Shown in pieces: positions 49,458 through 59,706 of a stretch of 64,000 bases of DNA (positions within the stretch are counted from its first letter, which is position 1; every line of letters begins with the position of its first letter). Both the position numbers and the translations under genes were made by a program. Below the pieces are notes generated by a model, which was given only the letters and a program-made list of their open reading frames with translations, did no database searches and had not been told where the DNA came from. Source of the stretch: Shewanella woodyi ATCC 51908 (lineage in GTDB: Bacteria; Pseudomonadota; Gammaproteobacteria; Enterobacterales; Shewanellaceae). The DNA is taken from contig NC_010506.1 of NCBI RefSeq assembly GCF_000019525.1, forward strand, positions 5,084,001 to 5,148,000. The letters run 5' to 3'.

Positions 49458-50114
49458 TTAGGCCTTCTTATCCGCAGATCCGCGATGGATAGACACCTTA
49501 GTGCGCTCATCAAGTTCAGCAATCACAGCATCAATCCCTTTTTGACGGATAAGATTGGAGATCTCTGAGCTTTTTGAGGCAAGTAAACTCACACCTTCAG
49601 CCACCAGATCAAATGCTTTCCAACTATCATCCTTAAGACGACGAACCCGGAACTGCAATTTAATGGGAGGGCGACCCGCATCAATGATCTGCACATCCAC
49701 ACTGACCATCTTCTCTTTGCTGAAATCTGCAGCTCGTGCAAAACTCACCTTTTGATCTGTATACTCAGTAAAAGCCTGAGCATACGTAGAGATGAGGTAG
49801 CCTTTAAACGCTTCAACAAAACGTTCACGCTGCTCTTTTGTTGTCTTTCTTAGATACGTACCCATCACCTTATAAGACGCATACTTAGTGTCGATATAAG
49901 GCATCAACTCGTCCGATACTATCACCTTAAGGTGGTCAGGGTTGGTCTCAATAATGGCAAAGTCATGATGAAATCTGTCAAAAGTATTATTGGCAACGGT
50001 TTCCACCATAACATAGGGATCCATGGTGTTCACCTCGACCTCCTGACTATGAGCGGTCGCGCTAAAAACCAGCAAAAATAGTGAAGCTGTGAGCTTGAAA
50101 ATTTGATTAAACAT
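49458..50114 (-). CDS. mlaC: MlaC, periplasmic phospholipid-binding protein
   Basis: A 218-residue exported protein with a signal peptide ending SATAHS-QE. The MlaC domain has YMGTYLRKTTKEQRERFVEAF-like sequence (its part KEQRERFVEAFKGYL is plain) and YTDQKVSFARA. It shuttles phospholipids between the MlaA complex at the outer membrane and MlaFEDB. AAGGA is spaced six bases from the ATG at 50114, which is preferred to the ATG at 50120. Confidence 0.93.
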   Translation of the reverse strand: MFNQIFKLTASLFLLVFSATAHSQEVEVNTMDPYVMVETVANNTFDRFHHDFAIIETNPDHLKVIVSDELMPYIDTKYASYKVMGTYLRKTTKEQRERFVEAFKGYLISTYAQAFTEYTDQKVSFARAADFSKEKMVSVDVQIIDAGRPPIKLQFRVRRLKDDSWKAFDLVAEGVSLLASKSSEISNLIRQKGIDAVIAELDERTKVSIHRGSADKKA

Positions 50115-50123
50115 TCTCATTCC

Positions 50124-50591
50124 TTAATCCTTTGACGCACTATACAAAAACTGGCCAATTAACTCCTCTAGCACTAGTGCAGAGTGAGTATCATCGATGC
50201 GATCACCATCGACTAACATGGCTATATCATCATCGATAAAGCCAGGGGTCAGGCCTAAAAACTGCTCTCCTAATAAACCCGAAGTCAAAATAGACAAACT
50301 ACTGGTTTCAGGGAACTGATTAAACCTCTTATCCATAGAGAGTTTAACCACGGGCACAAGCTCAGTCGGGTCGAGATTAATCTCACTCACACGCCCAACG
50401 ACGACGCCACCGACCTTGACAGGAGAGCGTACTTTTAGCCCGCCTATGTTGCTAAATTTAGCGTATAGGGTGTAATTACTGCCATTGGCTTTCACTTCTA
50501 CATTGGCGACATTGAACACCAAAACTAAAAATGCAGCTAAACCAGACAGAATAAACAGACCCACTAATATTTCGATTTTACGCGTTAACAT
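50124..50591 (-). CDS. mlaD: MlaD, MCE-domain subunit
   Basis: A 155-residue protein with one membrane helix (about 8-28, EILVGLFILSGLAAFLVLV) and an MCE domain with YTLYAKFSNIGGLKVRSPV and GGVVVGRVSEINLD. TSGLLGEQFLGLTPGF is the pore-loop region. It forms the hexameric ring of MlaFEDB in the periplasm. It lacks the long C-terminal tail of E. coli MlaD (183). Confidence 0.95.
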   Translation of the reverse strand: MLTRKIEILVGLFILSGLAAFLVLVFNVANVEVKANGSNYTLYAKFSNIGGLKVRSPVKVGGVVVGRVSEINLDPTELVPVVKLSMDKRFNQFPETSSLSILTSGLLGEQFLGLTPGFIDDDIAMLVDGDRIDDTHSALVLEELIGQFLYSASKD

Positions 50592-50653
50592 ACTCTTATT
50601 TCCATTCTCTTATTGCGCATATTATTCAAGAATAATCTGCCAATGTTCATCCA

Positions 50654-51436
50654 TTAACGACCAAACATCAGTGCGGTAAGCAGGAAGTCCAGTGCTAACA
50701 CAGCCAGACTAGACTGAACTACGGTTTGCGTTGTTGCCTTGCTGATCCCTTCAGGATTAGGGATCACCTGATAACCGCGGTATAGCGCAATCCAGGTCAC
50801 CACCACCGCAAACACTAAACTTTTAATTAAACAATTTACAATATCTTGTCGCCACTCAACAGACGCCTGCAAAATAGACCAGAAACTACCACTGTCTATC
50901 CCCTTCCACTCGACACCCACGATATGACCACCATATATCCCCACCGCAGTGAAGATAAGGGCTAACAGAGGAAGGCTTACCACCCCGGCCCAAAACCTTG
51001 GGGCGATGATCTGTCTTAAGGGATCTATTGCCATCATCTCAAGACTGGAAAGCTGCTCAGTGCTCTTCATCAAACCTATCTCAGCGGTCAATGCTGAACC
51101 TGCTCTTCCAGCAAACAAGAGGGCTGTCACTACAGGCCCTAACTCACGCAGCAGACTCAACGCCACCATGGGCCCTAAGCTCTCTTCGGTGCCAAAGCCC
51201 ACAAGAATATTATACCCTTGCAACGCCAATACCATGCCGATAAAAAGCCCCGACACAAATATCAGCACCATAGATTGCACGCCGACAACGTACAGTTGTT
51301 TAACGAACAGGGGAAAACCTTTGGCTCTAGGTTTACGGGCTATCGCCCCCCACAACATTAACCCTGCGCTTCCAAATCCAATCACCAGCTCAATTGCTGC
51401 TCTTCCCAAATTGGCAACTCTATCTAGCAAGTTCAT
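50654..51436 (-). CDS. mlaE: MlaE, permease subunit
   Basis: A 260-residue inner-membrane permease, the E. coli length. [41 protein letters not shown] and [20 protein letters not shown] are core MlaE motifs. It sits between mlaF and mlaD, in the fixed order. There is a 62-bp gap before mlaD, without a clear terminator. Confidence 0.96.
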   Translation of the reverse strand: MNLLDRVANLGRAAIELVIGFGSAGLMLWGAIARKPRAKGFPLFVKQLYVVGVQSMVLIFVSGLFIGMVLALQGYNILVGFGTEESLGPMVALSLLRELGPVVTALLFAGRAGSALTAEIGLMKSTEQLSSLEMMAIDPLRQIIAPRFWAGVVSLPLLALIFTAVGIYGGHIVGVEWKGIDSGSFWSILQASVEWRQDIVNCLIKSLVFAVVVTWIALYRGYQVIPNPEGISKATTQTVVQSSLAVLALDFLLTALMFGR

Positions 51437-51498
51437 CGTTAAACCCCACCATCATCAAGGTGGAAAAACTTACTAACCACATATTCAATATCATCATG

Positions 51499-52314
51499 CT
51501 AGCCTATCAGCTCCTTTTGATAATCTTCAGCAGGAAAATGAAAAGGAACAGGCCCATCCGGCTCACCGCCAATAAACTGTTTTAACTGTGCCATATCAGA
51601 GGCTTTAAGCTCTGCGGGAGTTCCCTGTGCAATCACACGCTTATCTGCCATAACATAAACGTAATCGGCAATACTAAGCACCTCCTGCACATCATGGGAG
51701 ATCACAACTGAGGTCAACTGTAACGCCTCTGATAACTCACGGATCAGTTTAACCAGAACCCCCATAGAGATAGGATCTTGGCCTGCAAAAGGTTCATCAT
51801 ACATCACCATTTCAGGCTCAAGCGCTATCGCCCTTGCCAGTGCTGCACGTCGCTGCATACCACCTGATAACTCGTTGGGCATCATATTCGCAGTGCCACG
51901 TAGACCTACCGCTTCTAGTTTCATTAATACGATACGTTTGATGATCTCTTCCGGCAGTCCTGAGTGTTCCCGCAGTGCAAATGCGACATTATCAAAGACA
52001 TTCATATCGGTAAACAGAGCCCCACTTTGAAACAGCATGCTCATACGTTTACGCAATGTAAACAGCTCCTCTCGACGACACTTATGCACATCGACACCAT
52101 CAAACAATACATGCCCGATATCTGGCGTCAGCTGCCCGCCCATCAATTTGAGCAAGGTGGTCTTTCCAATACCACTTGGCCCCATGATAGCCGTCACCTT
52201 CCCTCTTGGAATAGACAGGCTGATATCGTCAAAAATTACATGCTCACCACGACTAAAACCCAAATTGTGGATCTCAACCAAAGGTTTTGGCTCAGCTAAC
52301 ACCTGATGATCCAT
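51499..52314 (-). CDS. mlaF: MlaF, ATPase subunit
   Basis: An ABC ATPase of about 271 residues: Walker A GPSGIGKTTLLKLMGG, signature LSGGMQRRAALARAIA, Walker B MVMYDEPFAGQDPIS and H-loop VISHDVQEVL. It energises retrograde (or anterograde) phospholipid movement by Mla. ATG at 52314 with GGA six bases before is preferred; a GTG at 52329 is also in frame. It is first in the operon and divergent from yrbG. Confidence 0.95.
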   Translation of the reverse strand: MDHQVLAEPKPLVEIHNLGFSRGEHVIFDDISLSIPRGKVTAIMGPSGIGKTTLLKLMGGQLTPDIGHVLFDGVDVHKCRREELFTLRKRMSMLFQSGALFTDMNVFDNVAFALREHSGLPEEIIKRIVLMKLEAVGLRGTANMMPNELSGGMQRRAALARAIALEPEMVMYDEPFAGQDPISMGVLVKLIRELSEALQLTSVVISHDVQEVLSIADYVYVMADKRVIAQGTPAELKASDMAQLKQFIGGEPDGPVPFHFPAEDYQKELIG

Positions 52315-52501
52315 AACGATTCCATCCACTAAAAGTGAGTTATCTGTCTCGATGAACAGATTAACGAAAGAAAAAGAGACAAATTGTACGTAATTGGACT
52401 ATTAGGTACAACTGAATCAACACTATCTTGCCGCAATACTTTCAATTTTGTTCAATTCCAGCGAAAATGCGCGTCGGGCTCACTTACTGAAATGCAATTT
52501 A

Positions 52502-53461
52502 ATGTTATTTAATATTTTCATGCTTATCGCCGGATTAGTCGCTCTAGTCTGGAGTGCTGACAAATTTGTCTATGGCGCTGCAGCTTTTGCCAGAAATCTT
52601 GGCCTCCCTCCTATGTTAATTGGATTAACCATCGTCGCCATGGGCAGCTCAGCCCCGGAGATGTTCGTCGCTGCGACCGCCTCGATGGAAGGGATGACAG
52701 ATACCGCAATTGGAAATGTTTTAGGCTCAAATGTTGCAAATATCACACTGATTTTAGGGATCACCGCCCTACTTGGTGCCATTGCTGTTAGCTCGCAAAC
52801 GTTAATGCGAGAGATCCCCTTGATGATTATTGCCACCGTTATCGCTGGCTACTTCCTCCATGACGGTATGCTGACCCGTATAGAGGGCTTTATGCTATTA
52901 GGCCTCTTCTTTATGTTGATGGGCTACTTTATCTGGCACGCCGTCACGAATAAGAAAAAAGATGCATTGGAAGAAGAAGCTGACAGCGAGATCCCAACTG
53001 GTGTTCCCACATCCAGAGCAATACTCTGGCTTATTGTCGGTATTGTACTTCTACCACTCTCAGCAGACTGGATGGTACAAGGGGCTGTTGGTATTGCCAA
53101 AGCCTACCACCTGTCAGACCTAGTCATAGGCTTAACGATTATTGCTATTGGTACCAGCCTACCTGAACTGGCAGCATGTGTTGCGGGCGTAATGAAAAAA
53201 GAGGATGATCTGGCAATAGGGAATATCGTAGGCTCAAACCTATTCAATATTTTAGCTGTATTAGCCATTCCGGGAATAATTGCTCCCGGCGCCGTTGATG
53301 CAGCCGCCAGTAGTCGTGATTTTTATATGGTACTGGCTACCAGCAGTGCACTTGCTGTATTTATATTATTAAGTGGCCGAGCAAGAGCATTAAAACGCTG
53401 GCATGGTGTAGTACTACTATGCACCTTTATCGCCTATCAGTTAATCCTGTTTCAGGCTTAA
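52502..53461 (+). CDS. yrbG: Calcium/sodium antiporter YrbG
   Basis: About 319 residues from the ATG at 52502, with ten hydrophobic helices in two inverted halves. The alpha-repeats of the CaCA family appear as GSSAPEMFVAATAS with GNVLGSNVANI, and GTSLPELAACVAGV with GNIVGSNLFNI. The family exchanges Ca2+ for Na+. The frame runs upstream to a TTG at 52448, but that part is polar and unlike family members. Its position, divergent from mlaF and before kdsD, equals that in E. coli. Confidence 0.92.
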   Translation: MLFNIFMLIAGLVALVWSADKFVYGAAAFARNLGLPPMLIGLTIVAMGSSAPEMFVAATASMEGMTDTAIGNVLGSNVANITLILGITALLGAIAVSSQTLMREIPLMIIATVIAGYFLHDGMLTRIEGFMLLGLFFMLMGYFIWHAVTNKKKDALEEEADSEIPTGVPTSRAILWLIVGIVLLPLSADWMVQGAVGIAKAYHLSDLVIGLTIIAIGTSLPELAACVAGVMKKEDDLAIGNIVGSNLFNILAVLAIPGIIAPGAVDAAASSRDFYMVLATSSALAVFILLSGRARALKRWHGVVLLCTFIAYQLILFQA

Positions 53462-53549
53462 CGAAACTGGTTTTCAGAAATTAAGTCGTCGACAGATTGA
53501 TTAAGCAAAATCTAACGACACAGAGCCTTGATTAAATAGAGAGAGCAAG

Positions 53550-54527
53550 ATGGTAGATGTAACTCAACTTCGCCAATGGGGCAGAACTGTTATCGACATC
53601 GAGCGCAACGCACTCGATAACCTTTACCAGTACGTCGACTCGGAAGAGTTCACCCAAGCCTGTAAGCTAATTCTTAACTGTACAGGTAAAGTTATCGTAA
53701 TGGGCATGGGTAAATCAGGTCATATCGGTAACAAGATCTCTGCAACATTAGCCAGCACTGGTACCCCAGCCTTCTTTGTTCACCCTGGAGAGGCGAGCCA
53801 CGGAGATCTCGGCGTTCTCAGTGAAAATGATATTATCTTAGCCATATCAAACTCAGGTGAAGCCAGTGAGATACTCACCTTAATGCCTGTCATTAAACGC
53901 ATGGGATTGCCAGTTATCGCTTGTACGGGAAACCCTGATTCAAATATGGCTAAACTCTCTGTTGTGCATCTGTGTATAGAGGTGCCAGAAGAGGCGTGTC
54001 CATTAGGGTTAGCACCAACATCGAGCACCACAGCAACCTTAGTCATGGGCGATGCCTTAGCCGTTGCGCTTTTGCAAGCTAGAGGCTTTACCAAAGATGA
54101 TTTTGCCCTCTCTCATCCCGGTGGTAGCTTAGGACGTAAGCTGCTACTTAAGGTCAGTGATGTGATGCATAAAGGCAAAGATCTGCCCTCGGTAAACCAT
54201 GATATCTGCATCACTGAAGCCCTCTATGAGATCTCTAAAAAAAGCTTAGGTATGACAGCTGTCGTCGATGAGGCAAATAAACTGGTAGGTATCTTTACCG
54301 ATGGCGACCTAAGACGCGTTATCGACAGTGAAGTCAATCTTCGCACCACCTCTATCAGTGATGTAATGTCTAAAGGGTGCGTCACTGTTTCTGCCGACAT
54401 TTTAGCGGCTGCTGCACTGAAAGTGATGGAAGATAAAGATATTAATGGTTTGATCGTTATCGATGATCAGCAGCATCCAATAGGTGCCTTAAACATGTTA
54501 GATATGGTCAAGGCTGGCGTTATCTAA
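53550..54527 (+). CDS. kdsD: Arabinose 5-phosphate isomerase
   Basis: A 325-residue enzyme converting ribulose 5-phosphate to arabinose 5-phosphate, the first step to Kdo for LPS. The SIS domain (about 40-180) has VIVMGMGKSGHIGNKISAT, ASTGTPAFFVHPGEASHGD and SNSGEASE; two CBS domains follow (about 205-325). The length matches E. coli KdsD (328). It is followed by kdsC after 105 bp that contain two small hairpins. Confidence 0.96.
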   Translation: MVDVTQLRQWGRTVIDIERNALDNLYQYVDSEEFTQACKLILNCTGKVIVMGMGKSGHIGNKISATLASTGTPAFFVHPGEASHGDLGVLSENDIILAISNSGEASEILTLMPVIKRMGLPVIACTGNPDSNMAKLSVVHLCIEVPEEACPLGLAPTSSTTATLVMGDALAVALLQARGFTKDDFALSHPGGSLGRKLLLKVSDVMHKGKDLPSVNHDICITEALYEISKKSLGMTAVVDEANKLVGIFTDGDLRRVIDSEVNLRTTSISDVMSKGCVTVSADILAAAALKVMEDKDINGLIVIDDQQHPIGALNMLDMVKAGVI

Positions 54528-54632
54528 TATTAGGGATTGCTCCCTTTTTACCAATTTAGGCCAACTTAATGAGTTGGCATAGCAATTAGCCCTTCGATGA
54601 ACAAACGGCTAGCGCGATAATGGAGATACTGT

Positions 54633-55184
54633 ATGTCACACCAAGGTTTTTACGGTCCAATAGAGGATACTGTTTGGCAAAAGGCCAGTAAGATCAAGCT
54701 TCTAATATGTGATGTAGATGGAGTATTCTCCGACGGTTTAGTCTATATGAGTAACACGGGCGATGAACTTAAAACCTTCCATACCCGTGACGGTTACGGC
54801 GTCAGATCTCTGCTCACCAGTGATATTCCTGTCGCCATTATTACCGGCAGAAAATCTAAGATTGTCGAAGATCGCATGACAGCCCTAGGGATCACCCATA
54901 TCTATCAAGGCGTCGATGACAAACTGACTCCCTATCAGGAGCTACTCTCTTTATACAAGGTAACGCCAGAAGAGGTCGCATATATCGGCGATGATATGGT
55001 TGACCTACCAGTGATGAAACAGGTTGGTTTATCGGTATGTGTTGCTGACGGCCATCCTTATGTTCAGCAAGGTGCCGATTTTGTTACTCATATCAAGGGA
55101 GGCCACGGCGCCCTACGTGAGTTGACAGATCTACTGCTTCTTAGCCAGAATAAGTTCGAAACGGCTCATGGAATGAGTATATGA
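54633..55184 (+). CDS. kdsC: 3-deoxy-D-manno-octulosonate 8-phosphate phosphatase
   Basis: A 183-residue HAD-family phosphatase giving free Kdo. LLICDVDGVFSDG has the catalytic DxD, then HTRDGYGVRSLL, ITGRKSKIVEDR and GDDMVDLPVMKQVG. C0-type HAD without a cap, active as a tetramer in the family. A GGAG precedes the ATG, and the stop overlaps the lptC start by four bases (ATGA). Confidence 0.96.
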   Translation: MSHQGFYGPIEDTVWQKASKIKLLICDVDGVFSDGLVYMSNTGDELKTFHTRDGYGVRSLLTSDIPVAIITGRKSKIVEDRMTALGITHIYQGVDDKLTPYQELLSLYKVTPEEVAYIGDDMVDLPVMKQVGLSVCVADGHPYVQQGADFVTHIKGGHGALRELTDLLLLSQNKFETAHGMSI

Positions 55185-55738
55185 ATAGAGTCACCCTCGC
55201 CATTATCGCCTTCTTTGGTACCGCACTTCTGCTCTACTGGCAGGTGCAATCCAAACGAGGAGATGAGGGGTTAGCTGTCGATGTTAGCGCCCGACCCGAT
55301 TATATTGCTGATAACCTAAAAAGTGTTGAATACAATGAACTTGGCTTAGTTAATAGCCGGGTTAGTGCTAAACATATGGAGCATTATGAAGAGGATAATA
55401 TGACCTACTTCACCGAGCCTATCTATCTGGTGTACCCTGAGCAAGGCGAGGCTCAGTGGCAGCTACAATCGACCAAAGGCACCATGAATAAAAATTCAGG
55501 AAAAGTCATACTCGAAAACAATGTTATCATCAACGCCATAAACAGCAATGAGCCGATACAGTCGATCAAAACAAGCTATCTTGAGTTGGATCTCAATACC
55601 ATGATCATGACATCCGATGACAATATCTATATCACAGGTAGCGACTTTATTATTGAAGGGGTTGGTCTATATGCCGACCTCAACGCTGAAAACGTAAAAT
55701 TAACCAGTCAGGTTAATGGCACCTACTCAGCACACTAG
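55181..55738 (+). CDS. lptC: LptC, LPS export bitopic protein
   Basis: A 185-residue protein with one N-terminal membrane helix (about 4-21) and a periplasmic beta-jellyroll (KHMEHYEEDNMTYFTEPIYL, EQGEAQWQLQSTKGTMNKNSG). It joins LptB2FG to LptA. Overlap with kdsC (ATGA) and order kdsC-lptC-lptA-lptB are as in E. coli (191 residues). Confidence 0.95.
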   Translation: MNRVTLAIIAFFGTALLLYWQVQSKRGDEGLAVDVSARPDYIADNLKSVEYNELGLVNSRVSAKHMEHYEEDNMTYFTEPIYLVYPEQGEAQWQLQSTKGTMNKNSGKVILENNVIINAINSNEPIQSIKTSYLELDLNTMIMTSDDNIYITGSDFIIEGVGLYADLNAENVKLTSQVNGTYSAH

Positions 55739-55812
55739 TTAACGTCAACGCAAAATGGGTAAACATTTGGTTGATTAGCATTGACATTTTTTATGTCAAA
55801 TTGAAGGGATAT

Positions 55813-56403
55813 ATGAAGCAAAATACAGGCATCATCACAGCACTACTCTGCTTAATAAGCTTTAGTAGTGTGGCAAAAGTCGATGATCTAAAACAAGAAG
55901 TTAAAATCTCTGCAGCAAGTCAGGAAGCAGATATTAAAAATAACCAGATCATCTTTAATGGCCCAGTTGAAGTCGTTCAGGGCTCAGTTAAAATCAATGC
56001 CGATAAGCTTAGAGCCTTTACCAAAGAGGGGTCTAACGGACGTATCTTAGTCGCTACGGGGAATCCAGCAACTTACTCACAGATAATGGAAGATGGCCGT
56101 CCAGCCAACGCCAGCGCAAAAGAGATCCGCTACGAGTTATCAAAACGCACTCTTATTCTGAAGGGTAATGCGACGCTTGAGCAAGATGGTAGCCAAGTTA
56201 CAGGTAATCAGATTCAATATAACATTGAAAAGCAGCAGCTTATTGCTGAAAGTACAGGTAGCGAAAGGGTCATCACCATTATCCAACCTGAAAATTACCA
56301 GGATGAGTCTAAGCCTAAAACAGATAGCAACAAAGAGACTCAACCTGAAACAAAGCCAGAGATACCTGTAGAACCTGCAGTTAACGCTCAGGAGATCGAA
56401 TGA
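55813..56403 (+). CDS. lptA: LptA, periplasmic LPS bridge protein
   Basis: A 196-residue exported protein. From the ATG at 55813 (AGGGAT before it), the signal peptide ends near FSSVAKV. The OstA jellyroll reads [20 protein letters not shown], and then [20 protein letters not shown]. The last 40 residues are an acidic, Lys-, Pro- and Glu-rich tail longer than in E. coli. It ends within the lptB start (ATGA). Confidence 0.95.
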   Translation: MKQNTGIITALLCLISFSSVAKVDDLKQEVKISAASQEADIKNNQIIFNGPVEVVQGSVKINADKLRAFTKEGSNGRILVATGNPATYSQIMEDGRPANASAKEIRYELSKRTLILKGNATLEQDGSQVTGNQIQYNIEKQQLIAESTGSERVITIIQPENYQDESKPKTDSNKETQPETKPEIPVEPAVNAQEIE

Positions 56404-57131
56404 GTTCTTTGACGTTAAAGGCTGTAAACCTAGCCAAAAGTTATAAAAGTCGCGCCGTAGTACAGGACGTGAGCCTCAGTGTAAAAACAGGTCAGATTGT
56501 TGGCTTACTCGGCCCCAATGGTGCAGGAAAAACCACCACCTTTTATATGGTCGTGGGCTTAGTACAAAGTGATAAAGGTCGTATCTTTATCGATAGTGAC
56601 GATCTCACATTAGATCCCATGCATCTACGCGCCCGTAAAGGGATAGGTTACCTGCCCCAAGAGGCCAGTATCTTCAGAAAGCTCTCAGTGCGCGATAATA
56701 TTATGGCCGTTCTCCAGACCCGTGATGAGCTAGATAAAAATGCTCGTGAGGAGCAGCTTGAACATCTGCTGGAGGAGTTCCACATTACCCATATCAGAGA
56801 TAGCCAAGGGATGTCGCTGTCAGGTGGTGAGCGTAGACGTGTTGAGATAGCTAGAGCACTGGCTGCAAACCCTAAATTTATCCTGCTTGATGAGCCCTTT
56901 GCAGGTGTCGATCCTATCTCGGTTATCGACATCAAAAAGATCATTTTACAGCTCAAAAGTCGTGGTCTTGGTGTCTTGATCACTGACCATAACGTGCGGG
57001 AAACATTGGATGTTTGTGAGCATGCCTATATTGTAAGTCATGGAAACTTAATCGCTGAAGGTACACCCGCTGAAATCTTAGACAATCAGCAAGTGCGAGC
57101 TGTGTACTTAGGTGAACAATTCAAGCTATAG
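56400..57131 (+). CDS. lptB: LptB, LPS export ATPase
   Basis: A 243-residue ABC ATPase: [19 protein letters not shown]-loop [40 protein letters not shown] and [10 protein letters not shown] are as in E. coli LptB (241). It drives LPS extraction with LptFG, which are not in this window. Start overlaps the lptA stop by four bases. Confidence 0.97.
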   Translation: MSSLTLKAVNLAKSYKSRAVVQDVSLSVKTGQIVGLLGPNGAGKTTTFYMVVGLVQSDKGRIFIDSDDLTLDPMHLRARKGIGYLPQEASIFRKLSVRDNIMAVLQTRDELDKNAREEQLEHLLEEFHITHIRDSQGMSLSGGERRRVEIARALAANPKFILLDEPFAGVDPISVIDIKKIILQLKSRGLGVLITDHNVRETLDVCEHAYIVSHGNLIAEGTPAEILDNQQVRAVYLGEQFKL

Positions 57132-57137
57132 TTAATC

Positions 57138-57158
57138 TAGAGGAGCAGTTCTCCTCTA
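57138..57158. other. 8-bp perfect hairpin between lptB and rpoN
   Basis: TAGAGGAG and CTCCTCTA pair around CAGTT, 6 bp past the lptB stop. It is followed by only a weak T stretch, so at most partial termination is expected before rpoN. Confidence 0.6.
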
Positions 57159-57282
57159 ATTTAGAAATTCTACAGCATCGTTATGATTCATTCTTATGAA
57201 GTCAATTGAGGGAGCAAAGACTCCCCAAATAGCTCCAACAGGCTTTCTCATTTTATAAGTACAAAGTAGGGAATAGCAGTAC

Positions 57283-58764
57283 ATGAAAGCGTCACTCCAG
57301 CTCAAAATGGGTCAGCACTTAACCATGACTCCCCAGCTTCAACAGGCGATACGTCTGCTGCAGCTGTCGTCACTGGAACTGCAACAGGAGATCCAACAAG
57401 CATTAGATTCCAATCCATTACTGGAGTTGGACGAAGAGCAAGTTGATGCTAACGCTGACAATAGCGATGTCAAAAACAACAGCGAAACAGACTTCAGTGC
57501 TTCTGTCGAGAAAGAGGCCGATAAAGACAGCTCGTCACTAGAAACATCCGACGCACTGAATCAAGATTCCATGCCTGAAGACCTTCCTGTCGACACCACT
57601 TGGGATGAGGTCTACACCGCAACACCAAACTCAAGCTCTGGCGCGATGCGAGATGATGACCTTCCCTTCCAAGGCGAAACCTGTGAAGGTCTATATGAGC
57701 ACCTAGAGTGGCAAAAAAACTTAACCCCATTTTCTGATAATGACTTAGCCATCGCGACAGCCATTATTGATGCGATCGATGAGCGTGGCTACCTCACGCA
57801 AAGTACCGATGATATCTTAGAAGCCATGGGCGATCCTGAGATAGAGCTCGATGAAGTTGAAGCGGTGCTTAAGCGTGTTCAGCACTTTGATCCTATCGGT
57901 GTTGCAGCCCGTGACCTCAGTGAATGCCTGTTTATACAGCTAGCTCAATATGCCAACACAACACCTCATATCGACAATGCCCGATTACTGATTAAAGAGC
58001 ACCTTGATCTAATTGCAGGCCGTGACTTCCGCCTCTTAATGCGTAAAACCAAACTTAAAGAGGATGATTTAAGGCAAGCCATTGAACTGATTCAAACCCT
58101 AAATCCACGTCCTGGACTGGCCATCAACCCAAGTCGGGATGAGTATGTTATTCCAGATGTCACTGTGATTAAAAAGAAAGGGCGCTGGATTGTTGAACTC
58201 AACCCAGACTACATGCCAAAAATTAATGTGAATCAGCATTACGCTTCCATGGCTCGCAGCACGAAAAACCAAGCTGACAGTCAATTTATCCGTGGGCATT
58301 TGCAGGAAGCTAAGTGGTTTATCAAGAGCTTAGAGAGTCGTAACGATACTCTTTTAAAGGTCTCAAATTGCATCGTCAAGTTTCAACAAGGCTTCTTCGA
58401 ATATGGTGAAGAGGCGATGAAACCTATGGTGCTAAATGACATAGCTGAAGAAGTTGAGATGCATGAATCGACCATCTCCCGTGTCACAACCCAAAAATAT
58501 ATGCATACCCCAAGAGGCATATTTGAGCTGAAATATTTCTTCTCCAGCCATGTGGGTACCGACGATGGCGGTGAGTGTTCATCAACAGCTATCCGCGCCT
58601 TCATTAAAAAGTTAGTGGCGGCAGAGAACCAACAAAAGCCTCTCAGTGATAGCAAGATGGCCCTTCTTCTTGCAGAGCAGGGCATTAAGGTGGCGAGACG
58701 AACCATAGCCAAGTACCGTGAGGCCATGTTGATCCCGCCATCGAATCAAAGAAAGAGTTTATAA
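57283..58764 (+). CDS. rpoN: RNA polymerase sigma-54 factor
   Basis: A 493-residue sigma-54. The Gln/Leu-rich region I ([20 protein letters not shown]) is followed by an acidic region II (about 60-120), the core-binding domain, and the C-terminal RpoN box [10 protein letters not shown] (471-480) that reads the -24 element. The length resembles E. coli (477) with a longer acidic part. It needs enhancer-binding activators, none of which are in the window. It lies 151 bp after lptB. Confidence 0.97.
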   Translation: MKASLQLKMGQHLTMTPQLQQAIRLLQLSSLELQQEIQQALDSNPLLELDEEQVDANADNSDVKNNSETDFSASVEKEADKDSSSLETSDALNQDSMPEDLPVDTTWDEVYTATPNSSSGAMRDDDLPFQGETCEGLYEHLEWQKNLTPFSDNDLAIATAIIDAIDERGYLTQSTDDILEAMGDPEIELDEVEAVLKRVQHFDPIGVAARDLSECLFIQLAQYANTTPHIDNARLLIKEHLDLIAGRDFRLLMRKTKLKEDDLRQAIELIQTLNPRPGLAINPSRDEYVIPDVTVIKKKGRWIVELNPDYMPKINVNQHYASMARSTKNQADSQFIRGHLQEAKWFIKSLESRNDTLLKVSNCIVKFQQGFFEYGEEAMKPMVLNDIAEEVEMHESTISRVTTQKYMHTPRGIFELKYFFSSHVGTDDGGECSSTAIRAFIKKLVAAENQQKPLSDSKMALLLAEQGIKVARRTIAKYREAMLIPPSNQRKSL

Positions 58765-58972
58765 GATATTTGAAAAGTGAATATATTGAGGTTGGTCATT
58801 GTGACGTAAAGTCTGTAAGTTCACGACATGCTAGATCCTGAATATAGAAGTGAGCTGGATATATATCCACACAGGATGCGGTGTTTCGAAGTAGCTTGAA
58901 TATTTAAATGCAGTGTAAACCTCAAATCAGCGAGCGCGTTTTTAACACAAACGAATCTGAAGGAGTATCTCT

Positions 58973-59260
58973 ATGCAAATAAACGTAACAGGTCATCACA
59001 TCGAAATTACCACATCGCTACGCCAATATATTGAAGAAAAGTTTTCAAAGCTTGAACGACATTTCGATCAGATCAATAATGTGCACGTTATTTTGAATGT
59101 TCAAAAAATGCAGCAGAAAGCAGAAGCCAAACTCCATCTTGCTGGAGGTGAGGTTTTCGCCGCGTCACAACATGCGGATATGTATGCAGCAATAGACTCC
59201 CTGATTGACAAGCTCGACCGTCAGGTAATTAAACATAAAGAGAAGCAAACAAAACACTAA
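58973..59260 (+). CDS. hpf: Ribosome hibernation promoting factor (short HPF)
   Basis: A 95-residue HPF, the short form that makes 100S ribosomes with RMF. MQINVTGHHIEITTSLRQYI, then KFSKLERHFDQINNVHVIL and the end AAIDSLIDKLDRQVIKHKEK match. AAGGAG gives a strong start. The 208-bp gap to rpoN probably has a promoter. It is followed after 2 bp by ptsN. Confidence 0.95.
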   Translation: MQINVTGHHIEITTSLRQYIEEKFSKLERHFDQINNVHVILNVQKMQQKAEAKLHLAGGEVFAASQHADMYAAIDSLIDKLDRQVIKHKEKQTKH

Positions 59261-59262
59261 CG

Positions 59263-59706
59263 ATGGAATTAAGCACCATCCTGCAGCCGGAGTGCACAAC
59301 TTGCGCCACTCCGGGCAGTAAGAAAAAGGTACTGGAACTTATCAGCGATCTTGCCGCTGTCCAGTACCCAAGCCTTTCCTCTCAAGAGATTTTTGAAAGT
59401 CTTTTAGCTAGAGAGAAAATGGGCAGCACAGGTATAGGTAACGGTATAGCGATTCCACATGGAAGGTTAACCAATATTAGTCAGCCCGTTGCGGTACTCA
59501 TTAAGTGCGAAGAGCCTATCTCTTTCGACTCAATTGATAAACAGCCGGTCGATATACTATTTGCACTATTAGTTCCAGCTGATCAATGTGAACAGCACTT
59601 AAGCACCCTGTCGGCGATGGCAGAGAAGCTTAATGACAAGCTAATTTTAAAGCAGTTACGAAAAACACAAGACGAGTCAGAACTTTATCAGGTGATCACC
59701 CAATGA
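59263..59706 (+). CDS. ptsN: EIIA-Ntr, nitrogen-PTS regulatory protein
   Basis: A 147-residue EIIA-like protein whose phosphorylation site is His66 in [11 protein letters not shown]. Its phosphorylation state controls K+ uptake and other processes. It overlaps rapZ by four bases (ATGA) and follows hpf by 2 bp, so it is translated in an operon. The length is close to E. coli PtsN (163). Confidence 0.95.
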   Translation: MELSTILQPECTTCATPGSKKKVLELISDLAAVQYPSLSSQEIFESLLAREKMGSTGIGNGIAIPHGRLTNISQPVAVLIKCEEPISFDSIDKQPVDILFALLVPADQCEQHLSTLSAMAEKLNDKLILKQLRKTQDESELYQVITQ

